Source: Paenibacillus sp. FSL H8-0548 (GTDB lineage Bacteria; Bacillota; Bacilli; Paenibacillales; Paenibacillaceae). Taken from it: a stretch of DNA of 64,000 nucleotides. Position 1 is the first letter of the stretch. Each line of letters opens with the position of its first letter. Below the pieces are notes generated by a model. That model did not search any database. It saw only the letters and a program-made list of their open reading frames with translations, and was not told the origin of the DNA. The translations under genes and the position numbers were made by a program. The DNA lies in NCBI RefSeq assembly GCF_038630985.1, contig NZ_CP152049.1, forward strand, positions 562,001 to 626,000, in the 5' to 3' direction. Below, one piece after another: positions 56,597 through 64,000 of the stretch.

Positions 56597-56821
56597 CTAC
56601 TCTTGGGAAAAAGCTGATTCGTCTTTAATCTCCTCTTGAAAACCTTGTATACTTTCTCTGCGGCGTGCATTTTTTTCTTCGATTTGGTTACGTTCCTTAC
56701 CGTTGATTTCGGATGAAAATTCGTTTAAGTAATTTTCAGCTTCTTTCATGTTTTCCTTTGTATTTTGGATGCTTTGCTCTAAATGCTCAACATTATCTGC
56801 CCGATTATCCGGTTTTGCCAT
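56597..56821 (-). CDS. tlp: Small acid-soluble spore protein Tlp
   Basis: A 74-residue acidic, helical protein with the Tlp pattern: MAKPDNRADNVEHLEQSIQN, NTKENMKEAE, then EEKNARRRESIQGFQEEIKD near the end. On the minus strand AGGAGGCGATAA precedes the ATG. Tlp accumulates in the forespore core. It is the clearest sign in the window that the host makes endospores. Transcription from a forespore sigma factor is expected but I did not fix the promoter. Confidence 0.88.
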   Translation of the reverse strand: MAKPDNRADNVEHLEQSIQNTKENMKEAENYLNEFSSEINGKERNQIEEKNARRRESIQGFQEEIKDESAFSQE

Positions 56822-57531
56822 TCATTTATCGCCTCCTGGTAATTGCGCTCCTTGGAGCACAAAAATTAGTTTAATCATTAACGGACAATTTTATGTAAGA
56901 ATAAAGTTGCTTGTCTGAACATTTTGCAATTATTAGCTTTGTAGTTGAGCCTTGTGAGGGTCATATCGGATTTCAAAATGAGGCTGTCATTCAAGCGGAT
57001 TTGAGAGGCAACAAAAATCTGGAAATTGGGATTTTTATATTCACACTTACGAGTCTGCTTTATCGGAAATTGTTTTAACATGCCATTGGCTGCGTCGTTT
57101 CTCCGAAATCTGCTCCTGCAATTCTCTCGTTAACCCATAGCTCTAGTTGTCCAAACAAGGACATGAAATAACTCTATTTGCTTAGGGATAATTATGCTAA
57201 AATGGTAATAGTTTTAAATAGATTCTTTGTGTAAGTATTATTTTCTAGTTTTAATTGTTCACGACTCCATTCATTGACTCCTTTTGACAATCCATCATTG
57301 CCTAAACATACGGTTCTAAATCTGTGATAACCAAGCATCATTTCGCGTTTTGTGAATAACATTATGATTGATGCAGCAGTCCGTATTCTTCTTTTGCGCT
57401 TCAGCCTCCACATGCCATGCCAGTTGAAGCGACTATACGCTGTTGTACAAGCGGAACTTTCAGGGCTGCTTATGAGGGCGAGCTCGCAGTATTGCAAGTA
57501 TTAATTTTTAGGGCAGCAGAAAGGGGCACGA
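56822..57531. other. Long spacer without a supported gene
   Basis: About 700 bases. Minus-strand frames at 56878-57081 and 57192-57497 are open but lack ribosome sites and convincing composition. The stretch 57360-57497 may be old coding debris. Confidence 0.35.
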
Positions 57532-59415
57532 ATGATGGAAAGGTCAAGACTTAGTCAGGGAAAGAAAAGGATTACAGCAAAGATAAGAGGTTATTTGATG
57601 GTGGTAGCTATCATCCTATCGTTAATGACAGCTGGGGTTCCTGCATATGCCGGACTCGATGATGGGGGCGCATCCGCCCAGAATGTCGTGAGTTATGAAA
57701 CGAACGGTGGCTCAGTAATCCCTCCTCAATTTGTGAGTCCTGGAGGTAAAGTGTTTTTTCAGAGTATCCCGACGAAGGAGTGCTTCAACTTCGAAGGCTG
57801 GTATTACGACAGTGCGTTGACGCAACGATACAATGGCTCAGATGCAATCACTAAAAACCTAACGTTGTATGCGAAATGGGTGGCCTCGAGTACAAATGCA
57901 CAATGTAGCACTGCTACATTGACCTCGACGATCGGTACGGTAAGTGCTGGCGGGACGGTGAATGAGACGATCACTGTCGGGAGTGGCATCAAGTTAGCTG
58001 CGCTGAAGGCAGCGATCACGCCGTCAGCGAATGCAACGTTCGAAATCTACAATGCAGACGGGATAACGAAAGCGACGACGCTAGAGACGGGCATGAAGAT
58101 CATCGTCAGCCCGCAAGCTGGAACGAGTAAGGTGACGTATACGATAACGGTGAGTTCGCCGAATTTAGCATTAAATAGACCCGCATCGGCTGACAGCGCG
58201 TGCATCACCTCACAGAATGCGGCCAAAGCGGTCGACGGCAGCGTGATTAATGACAGCAAATGGTGCTCCATGTCTAGCAACCGTTGGCTGCAGATTGACC
58301 TCGGTTCCGTGAAGCAAGTGAGCCAATTTGTCATTAAGCACGCATCGGAAGGTGGTCAGTCCGCTTCTTATAACACGAAGGCTTATAACATCCAAGTTAG
58401 CAGCAATGGTACTAGTTGGAATACGGTGGTTAATGTCAAGAATAATACGAGTGGCGTTACGGTAGACAATATACCGGATACGCAGGCCCGATATATCAGG
58501 TTGAATGTCACGACACCTACGCAAACTTCAGATTCTGCGGCCAGAATATATGAGTTCGCGGTATTCAAGCAGCAAAATTTGGCATTGAATAAACCCGCGA
58601 CGGTTGACAGCGTGTGTAAAGCCTCGCAGACCGCGGCCAAAGCTGTGGACGGCAGCGAAATCAATGATAGCAAATGGTGCTCCCTATCCAGCAACCGTTG
58701 GCTGCAGCTCGATCTTGGCTCCGTGAAGCAAGTGAACCAATTTATTATCAAGCATGCAGCAGAAGGCGGGGAGACGACCGCATATAACACGAAAGCTTAT
58801 AATATCCAAGTCAGTAATAACGGCAAGGATTGGAGCACAGTAGTCAAAGTGACCAATAATACGAAAAGCCTGACGGTAGACGATATCACTCCAGTATCAG
58901 CAAGATATATTAAGCTGAACGTTACGACACCTACGCAAACCACAAACCTTGCTGCAAGAATCTTTGAGTTTCAGGTATTTGGACCCTCAAATTTGGCTCT
59001 AAATAAGCCTGCTACGGTTGACAGTACGTGCAACGCCTCGCAAACTGCGGTTAAAGCCGTGGACGGCACCGTCATCAATGATAGCAAATGGTGCTCTAAG
59101 TCCAGTAACCGTTGGCTGCAGATCGATCTCGGCTCCGTGAAGCAAGTGAACCAATTTGTCATAAAACACGCATCAGAAGGTGGAGAGACCGCCTCCTACA
59201 ACACCAAAGCTTATAATATTCAGGTTAGCACTGATGGTGTGAAATGGAATAAAGTAGTAAATGCAACCAACAATACGGGCGGTATTTCAGTAGACAAAAT
59301 TACTGTAGTATCGGTCAGATATATCAAGTTGAACGTTACGACGCCTACGCAAACCCAAAACGCTGCGGCAAGAATATATGATTTTGAGGTATATGGACCT
59401 CCGAATGAAGCTTGA
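57532..59415 (+). CDS. Secreted protein with InlB-type repeat and three near-identical discoidin domains
   Basis: A 627-residue protein with an N-terminal signal (about 1-43), an InlB B-repeat (VVSYETNGGSVIPPQFVSPG to NLTLYAKW), a short cadherin-like module, and three F5/8 type C (CBM32-like) domains of about 137 residues at 208-345, 347-484 and 487-622. Each has AAKAVDGS/T-x-INDSKWCS-x-SSNRWLQ and YNTKAYNIQVS. No catalytic or wall-anchor domain is seen. It is probably a secreted carbohydrate-binding protein. The repeats are so alike that they likely arose by recent internal duplication. AAGGGGCACGA precedes the ATG. Confidence 0.85.
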   Translation: MMERSRLSQGKKRITAKIRGYLMVVAIILSLMTAGVPAYAGLDDGGASAQNVVSYETNGGSVIPPQFVSPGGKVFFQSIPTKECFNFEGWYYDSALTQRYNGSDAITKNLTLYAKWVASSTNAQCSTATLTSTIGTVSAGGTVNETITVGSGIKLAALKAAITPSANATFEIYNADGITKATTLETGMKIIVSPQAGTSKVTYTITVSSPNLALNRPASADSACITSQNAAKAVDGSVINDSKWCSMSSNRWLQIDLGSVKQVSQFVIKHASEGGQSASYNTKAYNIQVSSNGTSWNTVVNVKNNTSGVTVDNIPDTQARYIRLNVTTPTQTSDSAARIYEFAVFKQQNLALNKPATVDSVCKASQTAAKAVDGSEINDSKWCSLSSNRWLQLDLGSVKQVNQFIIKHAAEGGETTAYNTKAYNIQVSNNGKDWSTVVKVTNNTKSLTVDDITPVSARYIKLNVTTPTQTTNLAARIFEFQVFGPSNLALNKPATVDSTCNASQTAVKAVDGTVINDSKWCSKSSNRWLQIDLGSVKQVNQFVIKHASEGGETASYNTKAYNIQVSTDGVKWNKVVNATNNTGGISVDKITVVSVRYIKLNVTTPTQTQNAAARIYDFEVYGPPNEA

Positions 59416-59520
59416 AGATGTGTATATTAATGGAACAGTGATTGGGGGCAAGTATGACGAGATCCAAGTAGTGACTGGTAACGAAGAGTAGCTTCAAGAG
59501 GTATAGTATAAGTGATCCGG

Positions 59521-59552
59521 AGTACATCGTTCCTAAGGCGATGTACTTTTTT
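59521..59552 (+). terminator. Rho-independent terminator
   Basis: GTACATCG and CGATGTAC form a perfect stem, loop of nine, followed by TTTTTT. Confidence 0.93.
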
Positions 59553-60033
59553 GCGTTCTGCTCGGAACATTGAAGTCAACGCCGAATTAGCGCTCGCCAT
59601 AAGAACGTAATTTAATCCAAACTTCACCGGATTTGGATACTAATTTTTTAGATAGTCCACCTGTCTAAATCGATTAGCAGCCTTTTTTCTATATGATAAC
59701 AATTCAAGAGTTATTTTTGACCAGTGCCACCGATTTTCTTGCTTCTTCATGTAGTTGGCAAACACAAAACGCCAAGGAATGATGAGAGGGAAAATCACGA
59801 CCAACGAGGTATTATGACTGTTTCCATGGTTGCATCGTCCATTTGATAGGGGATCCCAATAGGGAGCGCGAAGAGGTGTAGCAAGAGTGTGTTCATCAAT
59901 CCGTATAGTGAAATAAGTTGAAAATAATAGTTTGATTAGTTTTGTCACGTGACAAAATTGATGACAACGCTCACTACTGCTCATAGAGATAAAAAACTAT
60001 AATCGACGTAAAACTTTAGAAGGAGAGATGAGT
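59553..60033. other. Spacer without a supported gene
   Basis: A minus-strand frame at 59640-59984 is open but its product shows no known family and it has no ribosome site. TTTTGTCACGTGACAAAATT at 59939-59958 is a near-perfect palindrome 75 bases before the next gene, and could be an operator. Confidence 0.45.
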
Positions 60034-61578
60034 GTGCCGGGGATTAGGAATATATACAACAGGAAATTTGGAGTATTAGTTCTTGCAATTATGATGTTAA
60101 CCAGTTTGTTGGGGCCAGTAATTCCTAAGGCAGAGGCTGCCTCAGGTTATACCCTTACGTATGATAGTAATGGTGCAAGCAGCGGAGACGTTTCGACTCC
60201 TGTCACAGTGCTTGAAGATCAGCAGGCGACGGTATCGAGTCAATCTGGGAATCCCTTGACCAGAAATGGCTATGTTTTTGCTGGTGGGTATTACCGCAAT
60301 TGCAGCGGGTAACGATTATACGATTGCCTTGAAAAATGATGGCACTGCTTGGTCGTGGTATACGGACGACTCCACGGCCGAGCAGATCATTATGAGTGAA
60401 GGGCTGCTGACGGGCATTGTCAAGATCACCCAGGTTATGACCACAGCTTTGCGATTGGGCAGAACGGTACGTTGTGGGCCTTCGGACGGAATTATAACAG
60501 TGAGCTTGCGCTCCTTCCGAGACTTTCACTGCTCCAAGTACCTGCTTTCAAAGCCATTGAAGGGCCAGGAGATCCAACAGATGGAGGATCAACAGACGGA
60601 GGATCAATGGGATCGCAGGGGTCTGCGCCGGTAACGACAGCTAACGGTCAAATTACGATTCCAGTGGGCCGAGCAGGTGAAACGAAGCTGGGCGATGAAA
60701 TCACGCTTTCCATTCCCGCAGGTTCTGCAGGACAAGAGCTTTCGATCACTATAGAGAAGCTTCTGAATACCGCGAACCTTGCGAACTATGATGAAATCTT
60801 CGCTAGTGCGGTGTTTGAATTGCTTAAGAATTTCACAGGCGACTTCAAGAAGCCTGTGAAACTTACAATCAAGTTCGATACCTCCCTGATCAAGGAGGGC
60901 CAGCACTCCTCGATCTTCTATTACGATGAAACGAACAAGATTTGGGTGGAGATTGGCGGGCAAGTAAATGGAAATATGATATCGGCAGAGGTGGACCATT
61001 TTACGAAGTTTACGGTATTGGCCGTTGATGACACGAAGACAGAGTCATCATTCTCCGATATCGCTGGGCATTGGGGAGAAGCGAATATTAAGCAGGCGGT
61101 ACAGCAAGGTATCGTAAAAGGTTATCCAGAAGGTACGTTCCGACCGAACGCAACCGTAACACGTGCTGAATTTACGGTTATGTTGATGAATGCACTGAAG
61201 CTTGACGAGGAGGGCACGCCGCTGCGCTTTACCGATGAGCAGAAGATTGGAGCCTGGGCGAAGACGGCTATTGCTCAATCGGTAAAAGCCGGCATCACAT
61301 CTGGCTACAATGACGGAAGCTTCCGTCCGAGTGCGAGCATTTCGCGTGCAGAGCTCGCGGTCATGGTTGCCAGAGCCTATGGTGCAGCTCTTCAGGCTAC
61401 AGCTTCTACGGGTTTTGCAGATGATAGTGACATTCCTGTCTGGGCCAAATCGGCGATTGCCTTGGTCAAAGAATCAGGTATCGTCAGCGGTCAAGGCGGC
61501 AACCGCTTCGTGCCGAATGCGAACGCGACAAGAGCAGAAGCTGTTACGATTATTCTGAATCTGCTAAAAGCGAAATAA
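60034..61578 (+). pseudogene. RCC1-repeat SLH surface protein, frameshifted and shortened
   Basis: GTG 60034 follows AGGAGAG by seven bases and starts a signal peptide and an InlB-type repeat (GYTLTYDSNGASSGDVSTPV) that ends at 60312. A second frame (from about 60280) continues with an RCC1-type unit, ITAIAAGNDYTIALKNDGTA. A third frame (from about 60462) has LGQNGTLWAFGRNYNSELAL, then a Gly/Thr/Asp linker, a ZU5-like region (GDEITLSIPAGSAGQELSIT) and three SLH repeats (YPEGTFRPNATVTRAEFTVM, YNDGSFRPSASISRAELAVM, FVPNANATRAEAVTIILNLL). Two frameshifts make full translation impossible. RCC1 proteins of this type normally carry seven repeats, so an internal deletion is likely. Confidence 0.8.
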
Positions 61579-61640
61579 AGAAATGAGGCCATTCCGAGGG
61601 TAAGCTTTTACTCATTTGAAGACAGGTTCTATTATTGAAG

Positions 61641-61679
61641 AAGGCGGCGATAGGGAGTATATCCTTTCGCCGCCTTTTT
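61641..61679 (+). terminator. Rho-independent terminator
   Basis: AAGGCGGCGA and TCGCCGCCTT form a perfect 10-bp stem, followed by TTT. Confidence 0.9.
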
Positions 61680-61751
61680 ACGTCTCATTTACATCATAGC
61701 AAGAGTGAGCCGCCACGCACAACAGACCACATCACACTCTTTTTAGTTTGA

Positions 61752-62057
61752 AAACACTTAGTTATAAGTAATACAAATAGATTAATTATTACAACTTCCA
61801 TTGGTTCGCCTCTATATATTAATAGGGTATATATTATAGACGAGTCATCATTTAGTACGTTTATTGATAGAACTAAGCCATCTTTAAAAATAGTAAATAA
61901 AAATGTATTTGCCGAGTTTGAAGCGAATAAATTTGAAATTTTTAAAATAGTAAAGTATCATCTAAGAAAACTTCGCTCATATCCACCATGGTATAGCTAT
62001 GTGCATGCATTGGTTTCTTTTAAAAATCAGGAAAAATCCCAAAATTCACCGATATAA
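61752..62057 (+). pseudogene. AT-rich open frame without a start codon, unknown
   Basis: A 101-codon open frame reads KHLVISNTNRLIITTSIGSP, LYINRVYIIDESSFSTFIDR, then VFAEFEANKFEIFKIVKYHL and YPPWYSYVHALVSFKNQEKS. The amino acid use is natural, and the A+T content is far above that of its neighbours. No ATG, GTG or TTG lies in frame near the 5' end. This suggests the inside of a gene from a low-GC source. Family not recognised. Confidence 0.4.
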
Positions 62058-62157
62058 GATGCCCTTTCAAAATTCGCCCTATAAATGTTAAGGTGAACCG
62101 TACCACAAATAGAGCGGAATATTTATAAGAGATGGGCCGTCCCAAAGGTCTGATCGG

Positions 62158-62201
62158 AATAAGACAAGTTTTCTCTTAGGAGAGAGATTGTCTTATTTTT
62201 T
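62158..62201 (+). terminator. Rho-independent terminator
   Basis: AATAAGACAA and TTGTCTTATT are perfect complements, with TTTTT following. The loop itself contains TCTCTT/AGAGAGA pairing. Confidence 0.85.
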
Positions 62202-62324
62202 GTCTATGAGGAGAACGAAAGTATACCCGAGTTCGACTATATTTCTACTTTCGGATAATAGAATGCGCAAAGAGCATGAGGTAAAATTAGGAATTAAAGG
62301 TGATTAAAATAGGAGGAACTAGAA

Positions 62325-64000
62325 ATGAAAATAAATAGTAATAGCTTGAATCCCCCCGTGGATCAGGGTAGCCAGCGATCCACGGGAGTGACATATGGAA
62401 AGGAACTTATTAGTCGGCTTTACAAAAGAATCGTGATAGGGATTGTGATTATGACGCTCCTCTCAGTGCCTCAATTAGCGTGGGCAGACATTAAATTGAC
62501 GGATGTGGATACAGGGCAAAGTCCAATGGGAGTAGCGGTGAATCCAGTAACGAACAAAATCTATGTCACCAATACAATCTCACAAGATGTGACGGTCATT
62601 GACGGGGCGAACAACACGACGACGACGGTAGATATGAATAGGTTTACTCCTACAGCAGTAGAGGTGAATCCAGTAACGAACAAAATCTATGTCACTCTTC
62701 CAGGTGGAAATGCCGTGATTGTCATTGACGGAACGAACAACACAAGGGAAATAGTAGAAACGGGAAGGAGTCCAATAGCAGTTGCAGTGAATCAAAAAAC
62801 AAACAAAATCTATATCGCCAACCAAAACACAAATAACGTGACCGTCATCGACGGAGCGGACAACAAGACAACGACGGTAGCTGCGGGTGTTTCTCCGTAT
62901 GCAGTAGCGGTTAATCCTGAGACGAACAAAATCTATGTCGTCAATAATGGTTCAGATAACGTGACCGTCATTGACGGAGTGGACAACAAGACGGCGACGG
63001 TAGCTACGGGAGCTACTCCTAATGCAGTAGCGGTTAATCCTGAGACGAACAAAATCTATGTCGCAAATACGGGTTCAGATAACGTGACCGTCATAGATGG
63101 TGTGGACAACACAACGGCGACTGTAGCTACGGAAGATGGTCCTAAGAGAGTAACAGTAAATCCCGAAACGAATAAAATTTATGTCGTCAATTACTATTCA
63201 TTCTCTGTGACCGTCATTGACGGCGTAAATAACACGACAACAATAGCAACGGGAGAATTTCCTCAAGCAGTAGCAGTGAATCCCATAACGAACAAAATTT
63301 ATGTGGCCAATATATATTCAGATAACATAACTGTCATTGACGGCACGGACAACACGACGACGACGGTAGCAACGGGAGATTATCCTGAAGCAGTAGCGGT
63401 GAATCCCGAAACAAACAAAGTCTATGTCGTCAATTCTCGATCATCCAATGTGAGCGTCATTGGCGGCACGAATAATAGCAAGATCAGCCCTCTGACCGCA
63501 AGCTTCGATAAGAAAGTGTCCGCCCAAGCCGATGTGACGACTACGATGACGTTGTACGACAGCACATTGTCGAGCATTAAGAAGGGTGCAGCTACGCTGA
63601 CAGAGGGAACAGACTATACAATCTCGGATAATATCGTAACGATAAAGAAGGAATACTTGTCCGCTCAAGCGGTGGGAAGCACGGAGTTAACGTTCACTTT
63701 CAGTAATGCGTCAACGAAGACGCTCACAATTAACGTGAACGACACAACATCACCGACACTAAGCACCACGAGTGCAAGCTTCGATAAGAAAGTGTCCGCC
63801 CAAGCCGATGTGACAACAACGATGACGTTGTACGACAGCACATTGTCGAGCATTAAGAAGGGTGCAGCTACGCTGGCAGAGGGAACTGACTATACAATCT
63901 CGGATAATATCGTAACGATAAAGAAGGAATACTTGTCCGCTCAAGCGGTGGGAAGCACGGAGTTAACGTTCACTTTCAGTAATGCGTCAACGAAGACGCT
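62325..64000 (+). CDS. Secreted YncE-like beta-propeller protein with X2-type repeats (3' end outside window)
   Basis: The frame is open to the right edge (about 558 codons). ATG 62325 follows AGGAGG by eight bases. After a long N-terminal region there is a signal segment (IVIGIVIMTLLSVPQLAWA, about 36-54). Eight propeller units of about 41 residues follow, each with NP-x-TNKIYV-x-N and VTVIDG-x-x-N (about 65-385), as in YncE/YVTN-type surface propellers. Then come X2-like modules, LTASFDKKVSAQADVTTTMT to LTFTFSNASTKTLTINVND; the second begins 276 bases after the first and is almost identical. Wall-anchor or SLH repeats may lie beyond the edge. Probable cell-surface binding or adhesion role. 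Confidence 0.85.
   Translation, partial: MKINSNSLNPPVDQGSQRSTGVTYGKELISRLYKRIVIGIVIMTLLSVPQLAWADIKLTDVDTGQSPMGVAVNPVTNKIYVTNTISQDVTVIDGANNTTTTVDMNRFTPTAVEVNPVTNKIYVTLPGGNAVIVIDGTNNTREIVETGRSPIAVAVNQKTNKIYIANQNTNNVTVIDGADNKTTTVAAGVSPYAVAVNPETNKIYVVNNGSDNVTVIDGVDNKTATVATGATPNAVAVNPETNKIYVANTGSDNVTVIDGVDNTTATVATEDGPKRVTVNPETNKIYVVNYYSFSVTVIDGVNNTTTIATGEFPQAVAVNPITNKIYVANIYSDNITVIDGTDNTTTTVATGDYPEAVAVNPETNKVYVVNSRSSNVSVIGGTNNSKISPLTASFDKKVSAQADVTTTMTLYDSTLSSIKKGAATLTEGTDYTISDNIVTIKKEYLSAQAVGSTELTFTFSNASTKTLTINVNDTTSPTLSTTSASFDKKVSAQADVTTTMTLYDSTLSSIKKGAATLAEGTDYTISDNIVTIKKEYLSAQAVGSTELTFTFSNASTKT
62355..62386 (+). promoter_or_regulatory. Perfect 10-bp hairpin early in the propeller gene
   Basis: CCCGTGGATC and GATCCACGGG are exact complements with a 12-base loop, 30 bases after the start codon. 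It may slow early translation or act in attenuation; it also explains the odd residues before the signal peptide. Confidence 0.5.
63501..64000 (+). repeat. Near-identical 276-bp tandem repeat (X2-type modules)
   Basis: AGCTTCGATAAGAAAGTGTC begins at 63501 and again at 63777. The units differ by only a few bases over the visible part. The second is cut by the window edge, so more copies may follow. Confidence 0.9.

Noticed and set aside
56878..57081. Minus-strand 67-codon ORF
   Set aside because: No ribosome site; the plus strand of the same bases is about as open, so coding cannot be argued.
57192..57497. Minus-strand 101-codon ORF
   Set aside because: It begins with TTG without a ribosome site and its composition gives no family; kept only as possible debris.
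59640..59984. Minus-strand 114-codon ORF
   Set aside because: No ribosome site, no recognisable family, and a neighbouring frame looks equally protein-like.

Overview
The window looks like a chromosomal segment of a Paenibacillus-type Gram-positive, spore-forming saprophyte. This rests on lipoprotein-dependent sugar ABC transporters of the LplB/YtcP type, very large secreted glycosidases with SLH cell-wall anchors, a Tlp-type small spore protein, strong GGAGG ribosome sites, and membrane-bound AraC regulators. All family names come from reading the translations; no database search was run. No rRNA, tRNA or CRISPR array was seen.

Layout. 1-13.2 kb is a galactan/arabinogalactan locus: the C-terminal part of a GH42 beta-galactosidase (cut by the left edge), two ABC permeases, a binding lipoprotein, then a 2525-residue SLH-anchored enzyme with two GH43 domains of the exo-beta-1,3-galactanase type. 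Cre-like sites flank the leader of that giant gene. 13.7-18 kb holds a membrane molybdopterin oxidoreductase, a secreted CBM6-CBM6-GH71/99-like protein and a YdeI-like protein. 18-21.4 kb is a gene graveyard: an intact toxin-antitoxin-like pair sits among fragments of a methyltransferase, the molybdopterin gene, an IS1380 and an IS1182 transposase, and an ABC-LytTR protein. 21.4-27.4 kb is an iron-siderophore locus: PchR-like AraC regulator, Fur box, binding lipoprotein and a YbtP/YbtQ-like ABC pair. 27.7-32.2 kb carries a secreted GH43 with two C-terminal repeats and a three-gene ABC-2 exporter, followed by a decayed second copy of the toxin-antitoxin pair.

32.7-35.2 kb (minus strand) pairs a LysM-GMC flavin oxidoreductase with a TIM-barrel sugar isomerase-like protein, a plausible glycoside-3-oxidation module. 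A transposase fragment lies beside it. 36.2-48.7 kb is a second large utilisation locus: binding lipoprotein, two permeases, membrane AraC regulator, an uncharacterised toroid-like protein, a gene with two in-frame TGA codons, a GH105 unsaturated glycuronyl hydrolase, a HAD phosphatase, an iolD fragment and a GH29 fucosidase. The gene set suggests import and cytoplasmic breakdown of acidic oligosaccharides, perhaps pectic and fucosylated.

48.7-64 kb is looser: degenerate ORFs, an SLH-DUF4214 surface protein, a DoxX membrane protein with an FNR-type palindrome at a canonical -41.5 position, an MFS exporter, truncated SET and DUF975 genes, tlp, a secreted protein with three near-identical discoidin repeats, a frameshifted RCC1-SLH gene, and a secreted beta-propeller protein running off the right edge. 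A recurrent theme is pseudogenes whose in-frame stops fit single C-to-T or G-to-A changes (Trp to TGA, Gln to TAG).
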